Positions 34,472 to 42,701 of a stretch of DNA of 64,000 bases are shown one piece after another (the first letter of the stretch is position 1; every line of letters starts with the position of its first letter). This DNA comes from Erythrobacteraceae bacterium E2-1 Yellow Sea (GTDB taxonomy: Bacteria > Pseudomonadota > Alphaproteobacteria > Sphingomonadales > Sphingomonadaceae), in contig JADCLP010000006.1 of the NCBI GenBank assembly GCA_014983025.1, positions 1 through 64,000 on the forward strand, read 5' to 3'. The notes beneath the pieces are model-generated. The model was not told where the DNA came from. It made no database searches and worked only from the letters and a program-made list of their open reading frames with translations. A program made the translations under genes and the position numbers.

Positions 34472-35319
34472 GCGGCCACGCCCTGTTTTGCCTCGGCCGC
34501 GATCCGGCGCGCGCCATCCAGTTCTGCCAGCAATTCAGGCAAGGGCGGGATCTTGTCATCGCGTTCTATCATGGTCGCAACCGGCTGTGACAGCAGGCGC
34601 ATGGCATGGGCATAAAGTTCCCACACCGCATCACACACTTCTCGATCATGCGTGTCGATGATGATCTCACGCCCATCTTCAGCAGGTGTATGCCCGGCCA
34701 GATGGATCTGACGGACACGATCGAGCGGCACACCAGCCAGATATTCGCGCGCGTCAAAGCCATGGTTTTGCGCGCTGACATAAATATTGTTGACGTCCAG
34801 CAGAAGATAGCAGCCCGTGCGGCGCGCCATTTCGGCCAGAAATTCCCATTCGCGCATCTCATCCTGCGGGAAGGTGAGATAGCTTGATGGGTTTTCGATC
34901 AGCATGGCGCGGCCCAGATGGTCCTGCGCATTGCAGATATTGGCACAGACAACCTCCAGCGCTTCTTCTGTAAGCGGCAGGGGAAGCAGATCATGGCTGT
35001 TATGCGCGCTGGTACGGGTCCAGCATAAATGGTCGGATACAAATAGCGGATCGACCCGCCGTTCCAGGCGTTTCAGCCGGTCAAGATATTCGGTATCCAG
35101 CCCATGTGCAGAACCGATGGACATGGAAACGCCATGCAGGATCACTGGCAGTTTTTCGCGCACTTCATCCAGAATGCGCAATGGGCGCCCCCCATCAACC
35201 ATGAAATTTTCGCTGATCACCTCAACGAAATCAACCGGCACATCACGATCAAGAAAATCGGCGTAATGCGTCCTGCGCAAGCCCAGGCCAAAGCCGTTGA
35301 AAGGGGCAATCGCGTTCAT
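34468..35319 (-). CDS. bufB: Multinuclear non-heme iron oxidase (MNIO, DUF692) bufferin maturase
   Basis: 283 residues, normal for DUF692. The TIM-barrel has the iron-ligand motifs seen in MbnB/MNIO enzymes: ILHGVSMSIG, SDHLCW, IENPSSY, LDVNNIYVSAQNH, HLAGH and DTHD. MNIO enzymes modify cysteines of ribosomal peptides, giving thiooxazoles or oxazolones that bind copper. It is the only maturase in the window for two precursors. AGGA lies 6-7 nt before ATG 35319. An intercistronic hairpin separates it from bufA2. Confidence 0.92.
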   Translation of the reverse strand: MNAIAPFNGFGLGLRRTHYADFLDRDVPVDFVEVISENFMVDGGRPLRILDEVREKLPVILHGVSMSIGSAHGLDTEYLDRLKRLERRVDPLFVSDHLCWTRTSAHNSHDLLPLPLTEEALEVVCANICNAQDHLGRAMLIENPSSYLTFPQDEMREWEFLAEMARRTGCYLLLDVNNIYVSAQNHGFDAREYLAGVPLDRVRQIHLAGHTPAEDGREIIIDTHDREVCDAVWELYAHAMRLLSQPVATMIERDDKIPPLPELLAELDGARRIAAEAKQGVAA

Positions 35320-35345
35320 GTTCTATCCTGTAAGAAGGGGGTAAT

Positions 35346-35394
35346 GATGACCCGGCGCCGGGGGGTCCGTGGATCAAGGAAGCGCCGGGCCATC
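35346..35394 (-). other. Intercistronic hairpin between bufA2 and bufB
   Basis: Arms at 35346-35358 and 35382-35394 form a 13-bp stem (one G-U pair) around 23 nt. No T tract follows, so it is more likely an mRNA-stabilising or partial-attenuator element that would leave bufA2 in excess over bufBC. Confidence 0.55.
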
Positions 35395-35407
35395 AGGTGA
35401 TCAGGGT

Positions 35408-35683
35408 TTAACCCAGATCGCCAATTGTGCCGCCCTTGGTCAGGCATTCACCAGCCTTCATGGCCTTGAAGCCGTGGCCCTTGCATTCGTTCTGGCCCTT
35501 GCAAGCGTTTTCGGCAGTGGCGCAGTCAGACTGGCCCTTGCAGCTGTTGACGTCATAGCAATGGACAGAGCTGTCAGCGCCGATGCGGCCAGCCGGTGCT
35601 TCAGCTGCGAAAGATGCAGCAGAAGAAAGAGCGATGGCAGCAGCTGCAGCTGCGAAAGAAATCTTGCGAATTTCGATGTTCAT
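35408..35683 (-). CDS. bufA2: Bufferin precursor, BufA2-like
   Basis: 91 residues. A Sec signal (about 1-27, Ala-rich) is followed by a mature part with six cysteines at 42, 48, 54, 61, 67 and 80 in a repeating [22 protein letters not shown] pattern, matching BufA2-type periplasmic bufferins. The mature peptide is proposed to bind copper in the periplasm after modification of its cysteines by BufB. GGAGAG precedes the start. It is the first gene of the leftward operon with a SigF-like promoter 73-98 bases upstream. Confidence 0.85.
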   Translation of the reverse strand: MNIEIRKISFAAAAAAIALSSAASFAAEAPAGRIGADSSVHCYDVNSCKGQSDCATAENACKGQNECKGHGFKAMKAGECLTKGGTIGDLG

Positions 35684-35755
35684 TTTACTCTCCGTGTTAA
35701 AGTATCGGTTATAAGCAGAGACATTTATTTGGCCGCCGTGGCGGTCATGATGGAA

Positions 35756-35781
35756 TTCGCTCGAATTTCAGAAGCGGTTAC
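35756..35781 (-). promoter_or_regulatory. SigF-type ECF promoter of bufA2-bufB-bufC
   Basis: On the minus strand GTAACC (35781-35776), 16 bases, then CGAA (35759-35756). This matches exactly the promoter GTAACC-N16-CGAA that I recall as reported for Caulobacter SigF. The leader to the bufA2 ATG is about 65 nt. The likely sigma factor gene is on the other side of the same intergenic region. Confidence 0.75.
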
Positions 35782-35825
35782 ACGGCCTGCATTTTTCTGA
35801 CCGAAAATTTGTTTTCCCTATATTT

Positions 35826-35851
35826 GTAACTTGCCACACCCCCGAAACGAA
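35826..35851 (+). promoter_or_regulatory. SigF-type ECF promoter of bufA1-doxX-sigF-nrsF
   Basis: GTAACT (35826-35831), 16 bases, CGAA (35848-35851): one mismatch to the Caulobacter SigF -35 element and a perfect -10. Because sigF is in the downstream operon, this promoter gives positive autoregulation. The leader is about 55 nt. Confidence 0.68.
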
Positions 35852-35913
35852 GAAGCATCCAGCAGCGGCAAGAAAATGTCCGCGCAAGTGACCTTTTCGT
35901 CAGGAGAATATCG

Positions 35914-36195
35914 ATGAATACAAAATCTATTGCTCAATTTGCAGGCCTGGCCCTGTCCGCCAGCATTGCAGCCGGGATTGCCGCTGCTCCTGTTAATGCG
36001 GCCCCTGCCATGGAAAAATGTTATGGTGTGGCCAAGGCTGGCCAGAATGATTGTGCAGCCGGCCCAGGCACCAGTTGCGCAGGCACATCCACCCGTGATT
36101 ATCAGGGTGATGCATGGAAGCTGGTGAAGACCGGCAGCTGCGAAAGCATTTCCACGCCCAAGGGCAAGGGTTCGCTTAGCCCGATCAAACGCTGA
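35914..36195 (+). CDS. bufA1: Bufferin precursor, BufA1 (DUF2282)
   Basis: 93 residues. A Sec signal (cleavage near residues 28-30, PVNAA) precedes a DUF2282 region [15 protein letters not shown], then GTSCAG and TGSCES; the four cysteines are at 36, 47, 55 and 76. In Caulobacter, DUF2282 bufferin 1 is modified by an MNIO enzyme and binds copper. AGGAG lies 7 nt before the start. Its operon here lacks bufB and bufC, which are supplied by the divergent operon. Confidence 0.9.
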   Translation: MNTKSIAQFAGLALSASIAAGIAAAPVNAAPAMEKCYGVAKAGQNDCAAGPGTSCAGTSTRDYQGDAWKLVKTGSCESISTPKGKGSLSPIKR

Positions 36196-36234
36196 TACGG
36201 CGTATAGGGCCAATTCTGAAAGCATAGGTGGGAT

Positions 36235-36693
36235 ATGGGCAATCTGATTTCGCTCTATCAACGCTTGGTGGGTATTGCCTCTGGCCGGGCGGCAGAAAGC
36301 ATCGCGCTTCTTGCCACCCGTCTGGCGCTGGCAGGCATCTTCTGGCGATCAGGCCGCACCAAGGTGGCAGAAGGGACCTGGCTGCAGGTTTCCGACACCA
36401 CGCATTTCCTGTTCGAAAGCGAATATGCAGGTGTGCCCATTCCGGCCGATCTGGCCGCGCCCATGGCGCTCTATGCTGAAACGCTGTTTCCCATCCTGCT
36501 GGTGCTGGGCCTGGCCACACGATTTTCAGCAGTGGCCTTGCTGGGCATGACACTGGTGATCCAGTTCTTTGTCTATCCCGATGCCTGGTGGAGCGTGCAT
36601 ATCGTCTGGGCAGCAATGGCTGCGGTGCTGATCACACGCGGTGGCGGCGTACTTGCGCTCGACACCGCATTTGCGGCAAGGCAGGTCAGATGA
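36235..36693 (+). CDS. DoxX family membrane protein (BufD-like)
   Basis: 152 residues with four membrane helices (about 20-38, 78-98, 102-120, 122-142) and the DoxX pattern ALLATRLALAGIFWRSG. DoxX proteins occur as the fourth gene (bufD) of bufferin operons; the role may be redox or quinone related, unproven. It follows bufA1 by 39 bases and its stop overlaps the sigma factor start (ATGA). Confidence 0.85.
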   Translation: MGNLISLYQRLVGIASGRAAESIALLATRLALAGIFWRSGRTKVAEGTWLQVSDTTHFLFESEYAGVPIPADLAAPMALYAETLFPILLVLGLATRFSAVALLGMTLVIQFFVYPDAWWSVHIVWAAMAAVLITRGGGVLALDTAFAARQVR

Positions 36694-37220
36694 TTGCGGA
36701 TGAAGCAACCCTTTCCCGCCTGATGGCGAAGGCACAGCAGGGCGATAGACCCGCCTATAATGTGTTGCTTTCAGAAGCGGGGATGTGGCTGGAACGCTAT
36801 TTCCGTCGCCGCGTGCCCCCGCATCAACAGGATGATCTGGTGCAGGATGTGCTGATGGCACTGCACGCCAAACGCGCCACTTATGACCCCACACGCCCAT
36901 TCCTGCCCTGGCTGGCGGCAATTGCACGCTATCGCTGGGTCGATCATTTGCGCAAAGTCTATCGGAACGAGACAGATCTTCTGGAAGAAGGCGATGCGGT
37001 GGAAGATAGCGAGGAAGATGTGATTACTGCCCGCGTCAGCCTGGAACGATTATTCATCCATTTGCCGGAAGGGCAGGCAGAGGCGATCGAACTGGTCAAG
37101 ATTGAAGGCCATTCAATAAGTGAGGCGGCGCAAAAGACCGGCCAGAGCGAAAGCCTGGTGAAAGTGAATATCCATCGCGGGCTAAAGAAGCTGGCCGCGC
37201 TTGTTGAGAAGGCAGAGTAA
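36690..37220 (+). CDS. sigF: ECF RNA polymerase sigma factor, SigF-like
   Basis: 176 residues from ATG 36690, overlapping the doxX stop. Region 2 (about 15-85) shows YFRRRVPPHQQDDLVQDVLMALH and RPFLPWLAAIARYRWVDHLRK; region 4 (about 115-170) ends in SISEAAQKTGQSESLVKVNIHRGLKKL, a helix-turn-helix. It has no anti-sigma domain. It stands next to an NrsF-type anti-sigma gene and downstream of a promoter of matching type, as in Caulobacter SigF-NrsF, which answers chromium, cadmium and copper stress. Confidence 0.88.
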   Translation: MIADEATLSRLMAKAQQGDRPAYNVLLSEAGMWLERYFRRRVPPHQQDDLVQDVLMALHAKRATYDPTRPFLPWLAAIARYRWVDHLRKVYRNETDLLEEGDAVEDSEEDVITARVSLERLFIHLPEGQAEAIELVKIEGHSISEAAQKTGQSESLVKVNIHRGLKKLAALVEKAE

Positions 37221-37221
37221 A

Positions 37222-37863
37222 ATGAACCGTGCCCGTGAAGAAATGATCGCAGGCCTTACCGCAGACCTTGCCCCTGTCCGCAGTTTTCGTCTGCGGGATG
37301 GACTGGTGCTAACCGGTGTTGCTGCCTTGCTGACACTGGCTGGCGTGGCATTGTTCAAGGGATTGTGGATGGGCGCGTATCACGGCGATGCGACCCCATT
37401 CTTCTGGATCACCAATGGGCTGTTGTTGCTGCTGGGCAGCGCCAGCACACTGGCCGTTGTCAACATGGCATCACCCCAAGTCGGCAGCAGTCGCGAGGCG
37501 CCCAAATGGGCAACAGCAATGGTCGGGGTGTTGCCGCTTGCAGCTTTCCTCAGCCTGATCCCGCGGCATGATCCGATTGGTACCATTGTCGATCCGGTTT
37601 CCTACCACTGCATGCTCGATTCACTGGCCGCATCGGCTCTGGTCGCGATTGCGCTGGTGCTGTGGCTGCGCCGTGGCGCACCCGTTTCCCACAATGCAGC
37701 AGGCTGGCACACGGGGCTGGCTGCAGGCGCGCTGGGAACGGTCGCCTATGGCCTTTCCTGCGCACTCGACACGATGACACACCTTGGCATCTGGCACATA
37801 TTGCCGATTGCGATTGCAGCAGTGGTCGGTCGAATGGTGGTGCCGCGCCTGATCAAATGGTGA
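37222..37863 (+). CDS. nrsF: NrsF-type (DUF1109) anti-sigma factor
   Basis: 213 residues from ATG 37222, one base after the sigF stop. Six membrane helices are visible (about 28-48, 58-82, 97-114, 133-150, 165-182, 190-207) after a short cytoplasmic N-terminus that should hold SigF. Cys130 (YHCMLD) and Cys180 (LSCALD) lie where Caulobacter NrsF has its two sensor cysteines (recalled as 131 and 181). Metal attack on these would release SigF. Confidence 0.85.
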   Translation: MNRAREEMIAGLTADLAPVRSFRLRDGLVLTGVAALLTLAGVALFKGLWMGAYHGDATPFFWITNGLLLLLGSASTLAVVNMASPQVGSSREAPKWATAMVGVLPLAAFLSLIPRHDPIGTIVDPVSYHCMLDSLAASALVAIALVLWLRRGAPVSHNAAGWHTGLAAGALGTVAYGLSCALDTMTHLGIWHILPIAIAAVVGRMVVPRLIKW

Positions 37864-37869
37864 GGCGCA

Positions 37870-38880
37870 TCAAAGCCATTTCCATTTCCAGAACAGGAAC
37901 AATTGGGTTGCCATGATGCCACCGCATAGCGCCACGACAAGCCAGAAGGCGCGCGGATCATCCAGTCCGGGCAACCCACCAACATTGATGCCCAAAAGCC
38001 CGGTCAGAAAGCCCAGCGGCAGGAAGATGCCCGCCACGATGGTGAGCATATAGGTTGCGTGCTCGTTCGAGGCCAGGCTGCGCGCGCGCAGTTCGTCCTG
38101 CAGAACAACCGCGCTTTCCTTGCTAATGTCGATATCATCCAGGAAACGCCGCAGCCGGGCAATCGATTCAGCAATCTCGCGCCGGTCATGCTCCTCAAAC
38201 CATTCGGGCGCATCGCGGCTGATCCGCTCCAGCGCCTCATGCTGGGGCGCCATATGACGCTTCAGCGACAGGCAATTGCGGCGGATCGTGGTGATCTTGG
38301 CCAGGATCTGATCGTGATCGGTCTCTATATCCATATCTTCGATCAGGTCGATATGTTCGTTCATGTCGACGATCGACTGGTTCATGCGGGCGATCATGAA
38401 TTCGGCCAGCAGGGTGATGGTGGCACCGGCATCGCCAGGCCCTTCGCCCCGGTCTATCAACGCCACAATTTCGCGCGGGGTCTGCAAGGGATGGCGGCGC
38501 AAGGTGACCAGCCGTTGCCCATCGCACCACAATTGCATGGAGACCATGTCTTCAGGTTCTGCACCGGGATTGAAATTGATGCCGCGCAAGGTGGCGACCA
38601 GGCTGCCCCCTTCCCGAAACGCGCGCGGGCGCGTCTGGTCTGACACCAGCAATTCCGCCGTGGGTTCGGATATTCCCAAACCCTGTTCCAGCCATTGCTG
38701 AACGCCAGGGCAGGTCCGGCACAGATGTACCCACATCACCTCATCAGGGGATGTGGGTTGCCAATTCTGCACTTCATCCCAACTGATCGACCGGCCACCG
38801 CCCCGCCCATCCAATACGCGCCCGAACAGCAACGGCGTGCCATCACTGCCTTCGTCGGTCTGTTGCAGCGGTTTGTCCAT
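37870..38880 (-). CDS. ZntB/CorA-type cation transporter
   Basis: 336 residues from ATG 38880; starts at 38931 or 38970 are possible and none has a good ribosome site. The long cytoplasmic helical domain is followed by two C-terminal membrane helices (about 275-297 and 307-327). The pore loop reads GLLGINVGG, i.e. GIN as in ZntB rather than GMN of magnesium CorA, so zinc or another divalent metal is likely; direction (uptake with protons for ZntB) is not read from sequence. It converges with nrsF. Confidence 0.82.
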   Translation of the reverse strand: MDKPLQQTDEGSDGTPLLFGRVLDGRGGGRSISWDEVQNWQPTSPDEVMWVHLCRTCPGVQQWLEQGLGISEPTAELLVSDQTRPRAFREGGSLVATLRGINFNPGAEPEDMVSMQLWCDGQRLVTLRRHPLQTPREIVALIDRGEGPGDAGATITLLAEFMIARMNQSIVDMNEHIDLIEDMDIETDHDQILAKITTIRRNCLSLKRHMAPQHEALERISRDAPEWFEEHDRREIAESIARLRRFLDDIDISKESAVVLQDELRARSLASNEHATYMLTIVAGIFLPLGFLTGLLGINVGGLPGLDDPRAFWLVVALCGGIMATQLFLFWKWKWL

Positions 38881-39006
38881 ATAGGGACTTGAACGCGCAA
38901 ACCACACATTGTGCAAGACCTTCGTGAACATGGCTTGCGCCGCAAACACATTTCGTCGCAGTTTGCACATATGGATCCGCGCGCAGCGGAACAGAAGGGA
39001 CTAGAT

Positions 39007-40797
39007 ATGAGACATCTAATTTCAGCCACGGCGTTGGCCTGGGCCACACTGGGCCTGGCGCAACCCGCGCTGGCCGAACACCACGAAGAAGCACCGGCCG
39101 CACAGTCCCAGACACAGGACTGGGTCAGCATCAGCAATGCCTATACGCAGAAGTTGATCGAGTTTGAGGCTGATTTCAGCCCCGAGGGGGCCTCTGCATC
39201 AGGGTATGAACAATATGATGGGCTTGTCAGCGACCTGTCGGCCGACCGTGATGTGCGTTATCTGGCGGGCGCGGAAAAGCTGCGCGCTGAATTTGCCGCA
39301 GCTTTGGCCAGTGAAACCGACAAATATGTGCAACAGGATCTGCAAATCCTGATCGGATCGCTCGACCGTGATATCAAGGGCACAAAGCTCAATAGCGAGT
39401 TGATGCTGGACTGGGTCGATGTGCCTGAACTGATGTTCTTCGGTATTTCCAACTTGCTGGAAGAGCAGAATTCGCCCGAACGCCGCGCCAAGGCAGTGGA
39501 AATGCTGCAACGCTATACCGGTACATATCCCGGCACCACGCCCATGACGGAACTGTCCAAGGCGCGTTATCTGGCCAGCAAGGCTGAAGGCAAGGTCGCG
39601 CCCTATGGCGTCGAGGTAAAACAAGCTGTTGCCAAGCACCCCACCTATGCCGCGGGCATTCGCGAACTGTTCACACGTTTCAAGGTGGCAGGTGCGAACA
39701 AGGCGCTGAAGGCGATGGACAAACAGTTCGCCGATTTCGGCAAATGGACTCAGCAAAATGTTCTGCCCACGGCGCGCGACAATGCACAATTGCCGCCAGA
39801 ACTATATGCCCTGCGGCTGGAACGCGTGGGCATCGATATCGATCCCAAGGAGGCGATGAGCCGGGCACGGCGCGGCTATTACGAATTGCGCAGCCAAATG
39901 GATGCACTGGCCCCGCAGGTTGCGGCGAAATTCGGATTTGAAGAAACCGATTACCTATCCGTTCTGCGCGCGCTCAAAAAACAAACCATCCCCAATGACG
40001 AGATTGAGGATTACTATCGCGGCGTGAATACCGAGCTGGAAGACAAGATCCGCGAAAATCACATTGTCTCGCTGCCCGATTACGAACTGCTGATGCGGGT
40101 TGCCACCCCGGCAGAATCCGCCGCCCAGCCCGCCCCGCATATGATGCCCCCGCGCCTTGTCGGCAATACGGGCGAGCGTGGCCAATTCATCCTGACCACC
40201 GGCAACCCCACCGCTGGCGAGGGTGAGGCTTATGATGATTTCAATTTCCCCGCCGCCAGCTGGACATTGAGCGCCCATGAAGCACGGCCGGGGCATGAAA
40301 TGCAATTTGCTGCCCTGGTCAAACAGGGCGTGTCACTGGCCCGCCTGCTCTATGCTTTCAACAGCGTGAATGTAGAAGGCTGGGCATTGTATGCAGAGGC
40401 GGAAATGCTACCCTATGAACCCATAGAAGGCCAGCTGATCGCACTGCAATTCCGCCAATTGCGCGCCGCGCGCGCCATGCTGGACCCCATGTTGAATATG
40501 GGACTGATCAGCCGCGAGGATGCAGGCCGCGTGTTATTGGAAGAAGTGGGCTTTTCCCAACCGATGGTGAAGCAGGAACTGGATCGCTACACCTTCCGCA
40601 TGCCGGGGCAGGCAGGCAGCTATTATTATGGCTATCGCAAGCTGATTGATCTGCGCATTGAAACCGAGCTGGCGCTGGGCAAGAAATTTGACCAGCACGC
40701 CTTCAATGATTTCCTGCTGTCACAGGGCATCATCCCGCTGGAACTGATCGCACAGGCGGTGCGGGAGGAATTCATTCCCGCGCAACTCGGCAAATAG
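39007..40797 (+). CDS. DUF885 family secreted metallopeptidase-like protein
   Basis: 596 residues from ATG 39007, which has AAGGGA 7 nt upstream; an upstream extension is rejected. A Sec signal peptide occupies about 1-24 (cleavage near ALAE). The DUF885 fold is all-helical with HEARPGHEMQ (near residue 425), the HExxxGH-like zinc motif, and a conserved NVEGWALYAE further on. The substrate is unknown; members are annotated as peptidases, often lipoprotein or periplasmic. A hairpin follows the stop codon. Confidence 0.87.
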   Translation: MRHLISATALAWATLGLAQPALAEHHEEAPAAQSQTQDWVSISNAYTQKLIEFEADFSPEGASASGYEQYDGLVSDLSADRDVRYLAGAEKLRAEFAAALASETDKYVQQDLQILIGSLDRDIKGTKLNSELMLDWVDVPELMFFGISNLLEEQNSPERRAKAVEMLQRYTGTYPGTTPMTELSKARYLASKAEGKVAPYGVEVKQAVAKHPTYAAGIRELFTRFKVAGANKALKAMDKQFADFGKWTQQNVLPTARDNAQLPPELYALRLERVGIDIDPKEAMSRARRGYYELRSQMDALAPQVAAKFGFEETDYLSVLRALKKQTIPNDEIEDYYRGVNTELEDKIRENHIVSLPDYELLMRVATPAESAAQPAPHMMPPRLVGNTGERGQFILTTGNPTAGEGEAYDDFNFPAASWTLSAHEARPGHEMQFAALVKQGVSLARLLYAFNSVNVEGWALYAEAEMLPYEPIEGQLIALQFRQLRAARAMLDPMLNMGLISREDAGRVLLEEVGFSQPMVKQELDRYTFRMPGQAGSYYYGYRKLIDLRIETELALGKKFDQHAFNDFLLSQGIIPLELIAQAVREEFIPAQLGK

Positions 40798-40806
40798 GCT
40801 GCGCCT

Positions 40807-40829
40807 GTAGGAAAGCGATGATTTCCTAC
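40807..40829 (+). terminator. Hairpin after the DUF885 gene
   Basis: GTAGGAAA (40807-40814) and TTTCCTAC (40822-40829) form an 8-bp perfect stem with a 7-nt loop 10 bases after the stop codon. No T tract follows, so it may protect mRNA ends or terminate weakly. Confidence 0.35.
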
Positions 40830-40984
40830 GCCACGCCGGGGTGTTATGAGGGCAGCTATGTCGAACCCCCTCGCATCCCGGCAAGTTTGCCCCCATATGG
40901 ACGGTAAAGCCGTGCATCAGCATGGCCGGTTATTATCGTGTATTGAACCGTGTTCCATGTGTTCCATCCAGTAGGATTTCATTC

Positions 40985-42127
40985 GTGAGTATGAACGCCA
41001 TCCGCCCCTGGCGCACGATCATGCGCCGCCCGTCACGCCAGATCATGGTGGGCAATGTGCCCGTGGGCGGCGATGCACCGATCAGCGTGCAGACCATGAC
41101 CAATACGCCAACAGAGGATGTGGCGGCGACCATTGATCAGATCAGGCGGTGCGAAGATGCAGGGGCGGATATTATCCGCGTATCCTGCCCGACAGAAGAA
41201 TCGACCCGCGATTTTGCCAAGATCACCCGCGCGGCGAAGGTGCCAATCGTGGCGGACATCCATTTCCATTATAAACGCGCGCTGGAAGCCGCCGATGCGG
41301 GCGCGGCCTGCCTGCGCATCAACCCCGGTAATATCGGATCGAGCGAGCGCGTGGCAGAGGTTGTCCGCGCGGCCAAGGCCAACGGCTGCGCCATCCGTAT
41401 CGGTGTGAATGCAGGATCGCTCGAAAAAGACCTTCTGGAAAAATATGGCGAGCCATGTCCGGATGCGCTGGTGGAAAGCGCATTGGACCACATCAAGCTG
41501 CTGCAGGACCATGATTTCCACGAATATAAGGTCGCGGTGAAGGCCAGCGACGTATTTCTGGCGGTCGCCGCTTATCAGGCGCTGGCCGAAACAGTCGATT
41601 GCCCATTGCATCTGGGCATTACAGAGGCGGGCGGGCTGATCGGCGGCACGGTAAAAAGCTCCATCGGCATCGGTTCGCTGCTATGGGCCGGGATTGGCGA
41701 TACGATCCGCGTCAGCCTGTCTGCCGAACCCGAACGCGAAGTGAAGGTGGGCTTTGAAATATTGAAAGCGCTGGGCCTGCGCACACGCGGGGTCCGTGTC
41801 GTCTCCTGCCCCAGCTGTTCGCGCCAGGGGTTTGACGTGATCCGCACGGTGGAAGCGCTGGAGGCGCGACTGGAGCATATCAAGACACCGATGAGCCTGT
41901 CAGTGCTGGGCTGCGTGGTCAATGGGCCGGGCGAAGCGCGCGAAACCGATATTGGCATTACTGGCGGCGGCAATGGCAAGCACATGGTTTACCTCTCCGG
42001 CGTGACCGACCACCATGTGCAAAGCGCGGACATGCTCGACCATATTGTGGAACTGGTGGAAGCCAAGGCCGCTGAAATCGAGGCAGTCATGAGCGATGTG
42101 GGGCACGCGACCGAGGCGGCGGAATAA
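40985..42127 (+). CDS. ispG: 4-hydroxy-3-methylbut-2-enyl diphosphate synthase
   Basis: 380 residues from GTG 40985, with AGGA 8 nt upstream (ATG 40991 is also in frame). IspG (GcpE) carries out the penultimate step of the MEP isoprenoid pathway using a [4Fe-4S] cluster. The TIM-barrel starts at [13 protein letters not shown]; cluster cysteines are in SCPSC and GCVVNGPGE, with the Glu after PG as the fourth ligand. It leads mntP and an HDAC-family gene in the same direction, with 5 and 2 bases between genes. Confidence 0.95.
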   Translation: MSMNAIRPWRTIMRRPSRQIMVGNVPVGGDAPISVQTMTNTPTEDVAATIDQIRRCEDAGADIIRVSCPTEESTRDFAKITRAAKVPIVADIHFHYKRALEAADAGAACLRINPGNIGSSERVAEVVRAAKANGCAIRIGVNAGSLEKDLLEKYGEPCPDALVESALDHIKLLQDHDFHEYKVAVKASDVFLAVAAYQALAETVDCPLHLGITEAGGLIGGTVKSSIGIGSLLWAGIGDTIRVSLSAEPEREVKVGFEILKALGLRTRGVRVVSCPSCSRQGFDVIRTVEALEARLEHIKTPMSLSVLGCVVNGPGEARETDIGITGGGNGKHMVYLSGVTDHHVQSADMLDHIVELVEAKAAEIEAVMSDVGHATEAAE

Positions 42128-42132
42128 GCATA

Positions 42133-42699
42133 ATGCCCGACTTTGCTGCCTTCAGCGCCGCAATGGCCCTGTCACTCGCGCTCGCAATGGATGCCTTCGC
42201 CGTTGCGCTGACGCAGGGTGCGCGTTTCCGGCATGACTGGAAAAGCGTGGCCAGTATCGCGCTGGTTTTTGGCGCGTTTCAGGGGTTGATGCCCCTGGCT
42301 GGATGGCAATTGGGTGAATTTGCCCTGCCGCTGGTGGAACGATGGGATCACTGGATTGCAGGCGGATTGCTGGGCTTTCTGGGCGCGCAGATGATCTGGT
42401 TTGGCGAGCATGACGAGGAAGATGCTGCCCGGCTTTCCAAAATGGCGCTGATCGCTGCTGGCGTTGCCACCAGTATCGATGCCTTTGCCGCCGGGATCAC
42501 CCTGCCCACCATGGGGATTCCACCACTGGCGACCTGCGCGCTGATAGCATTGGTGACCGCCGCCATGTCGGCGCTTGCGATCCTGCTTGGACAGCGTGCT
42601 GGCGACCGCTTTGGCCGCCATGCAGAGGTGGCAGGCGGGATCGTGCTGATCGGGTTGGGCATCAACATCATCATGGATCACACCGGGGTATTCGCCTGA
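42133..42699 (+). CDS. mntP: Manganese efflux pump MntP
   Basis: 188 residues, six helices. The two related halves carry the conserved acidic motifs: [14 protein letters not shown] (about 16-29) and [13 protein letters not shown] (about 115-127), the Asp residues that bind manganese in this family. It exports Mn2+. It overlaps no gene but is 5 bases after ispG, suggesting co-transcription; no yybP-ykoY-like riboswitch was recognised upstream. Confidence 0.9.
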   Translation: MPDFAAFSAAMALSLALAMDAFAVALTQGARFRHDWKSVASIALVFGAFQGLMPLAGWQLGEFALPLVERWDHWIAGGLLGFLGAQMIWFGEHDEEDAARLSKMALIAAGVATSIDAFAAGITLPTMGIPPLATCALIALVTAAMSALAILLGQRAGDRFGRHAEVAGGIVLIGLGINIIMDHTGVFA

Positions 42700-42701
42700 A
42701 G

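Noticed and set aside
36588-36689. Longer start for the ECF sigma factor
   Set aside because: It would overlap the doxX reading frame by about 100 bases; ATG 36690 overlaps the stop codon neatly and gives a normal-length protein.
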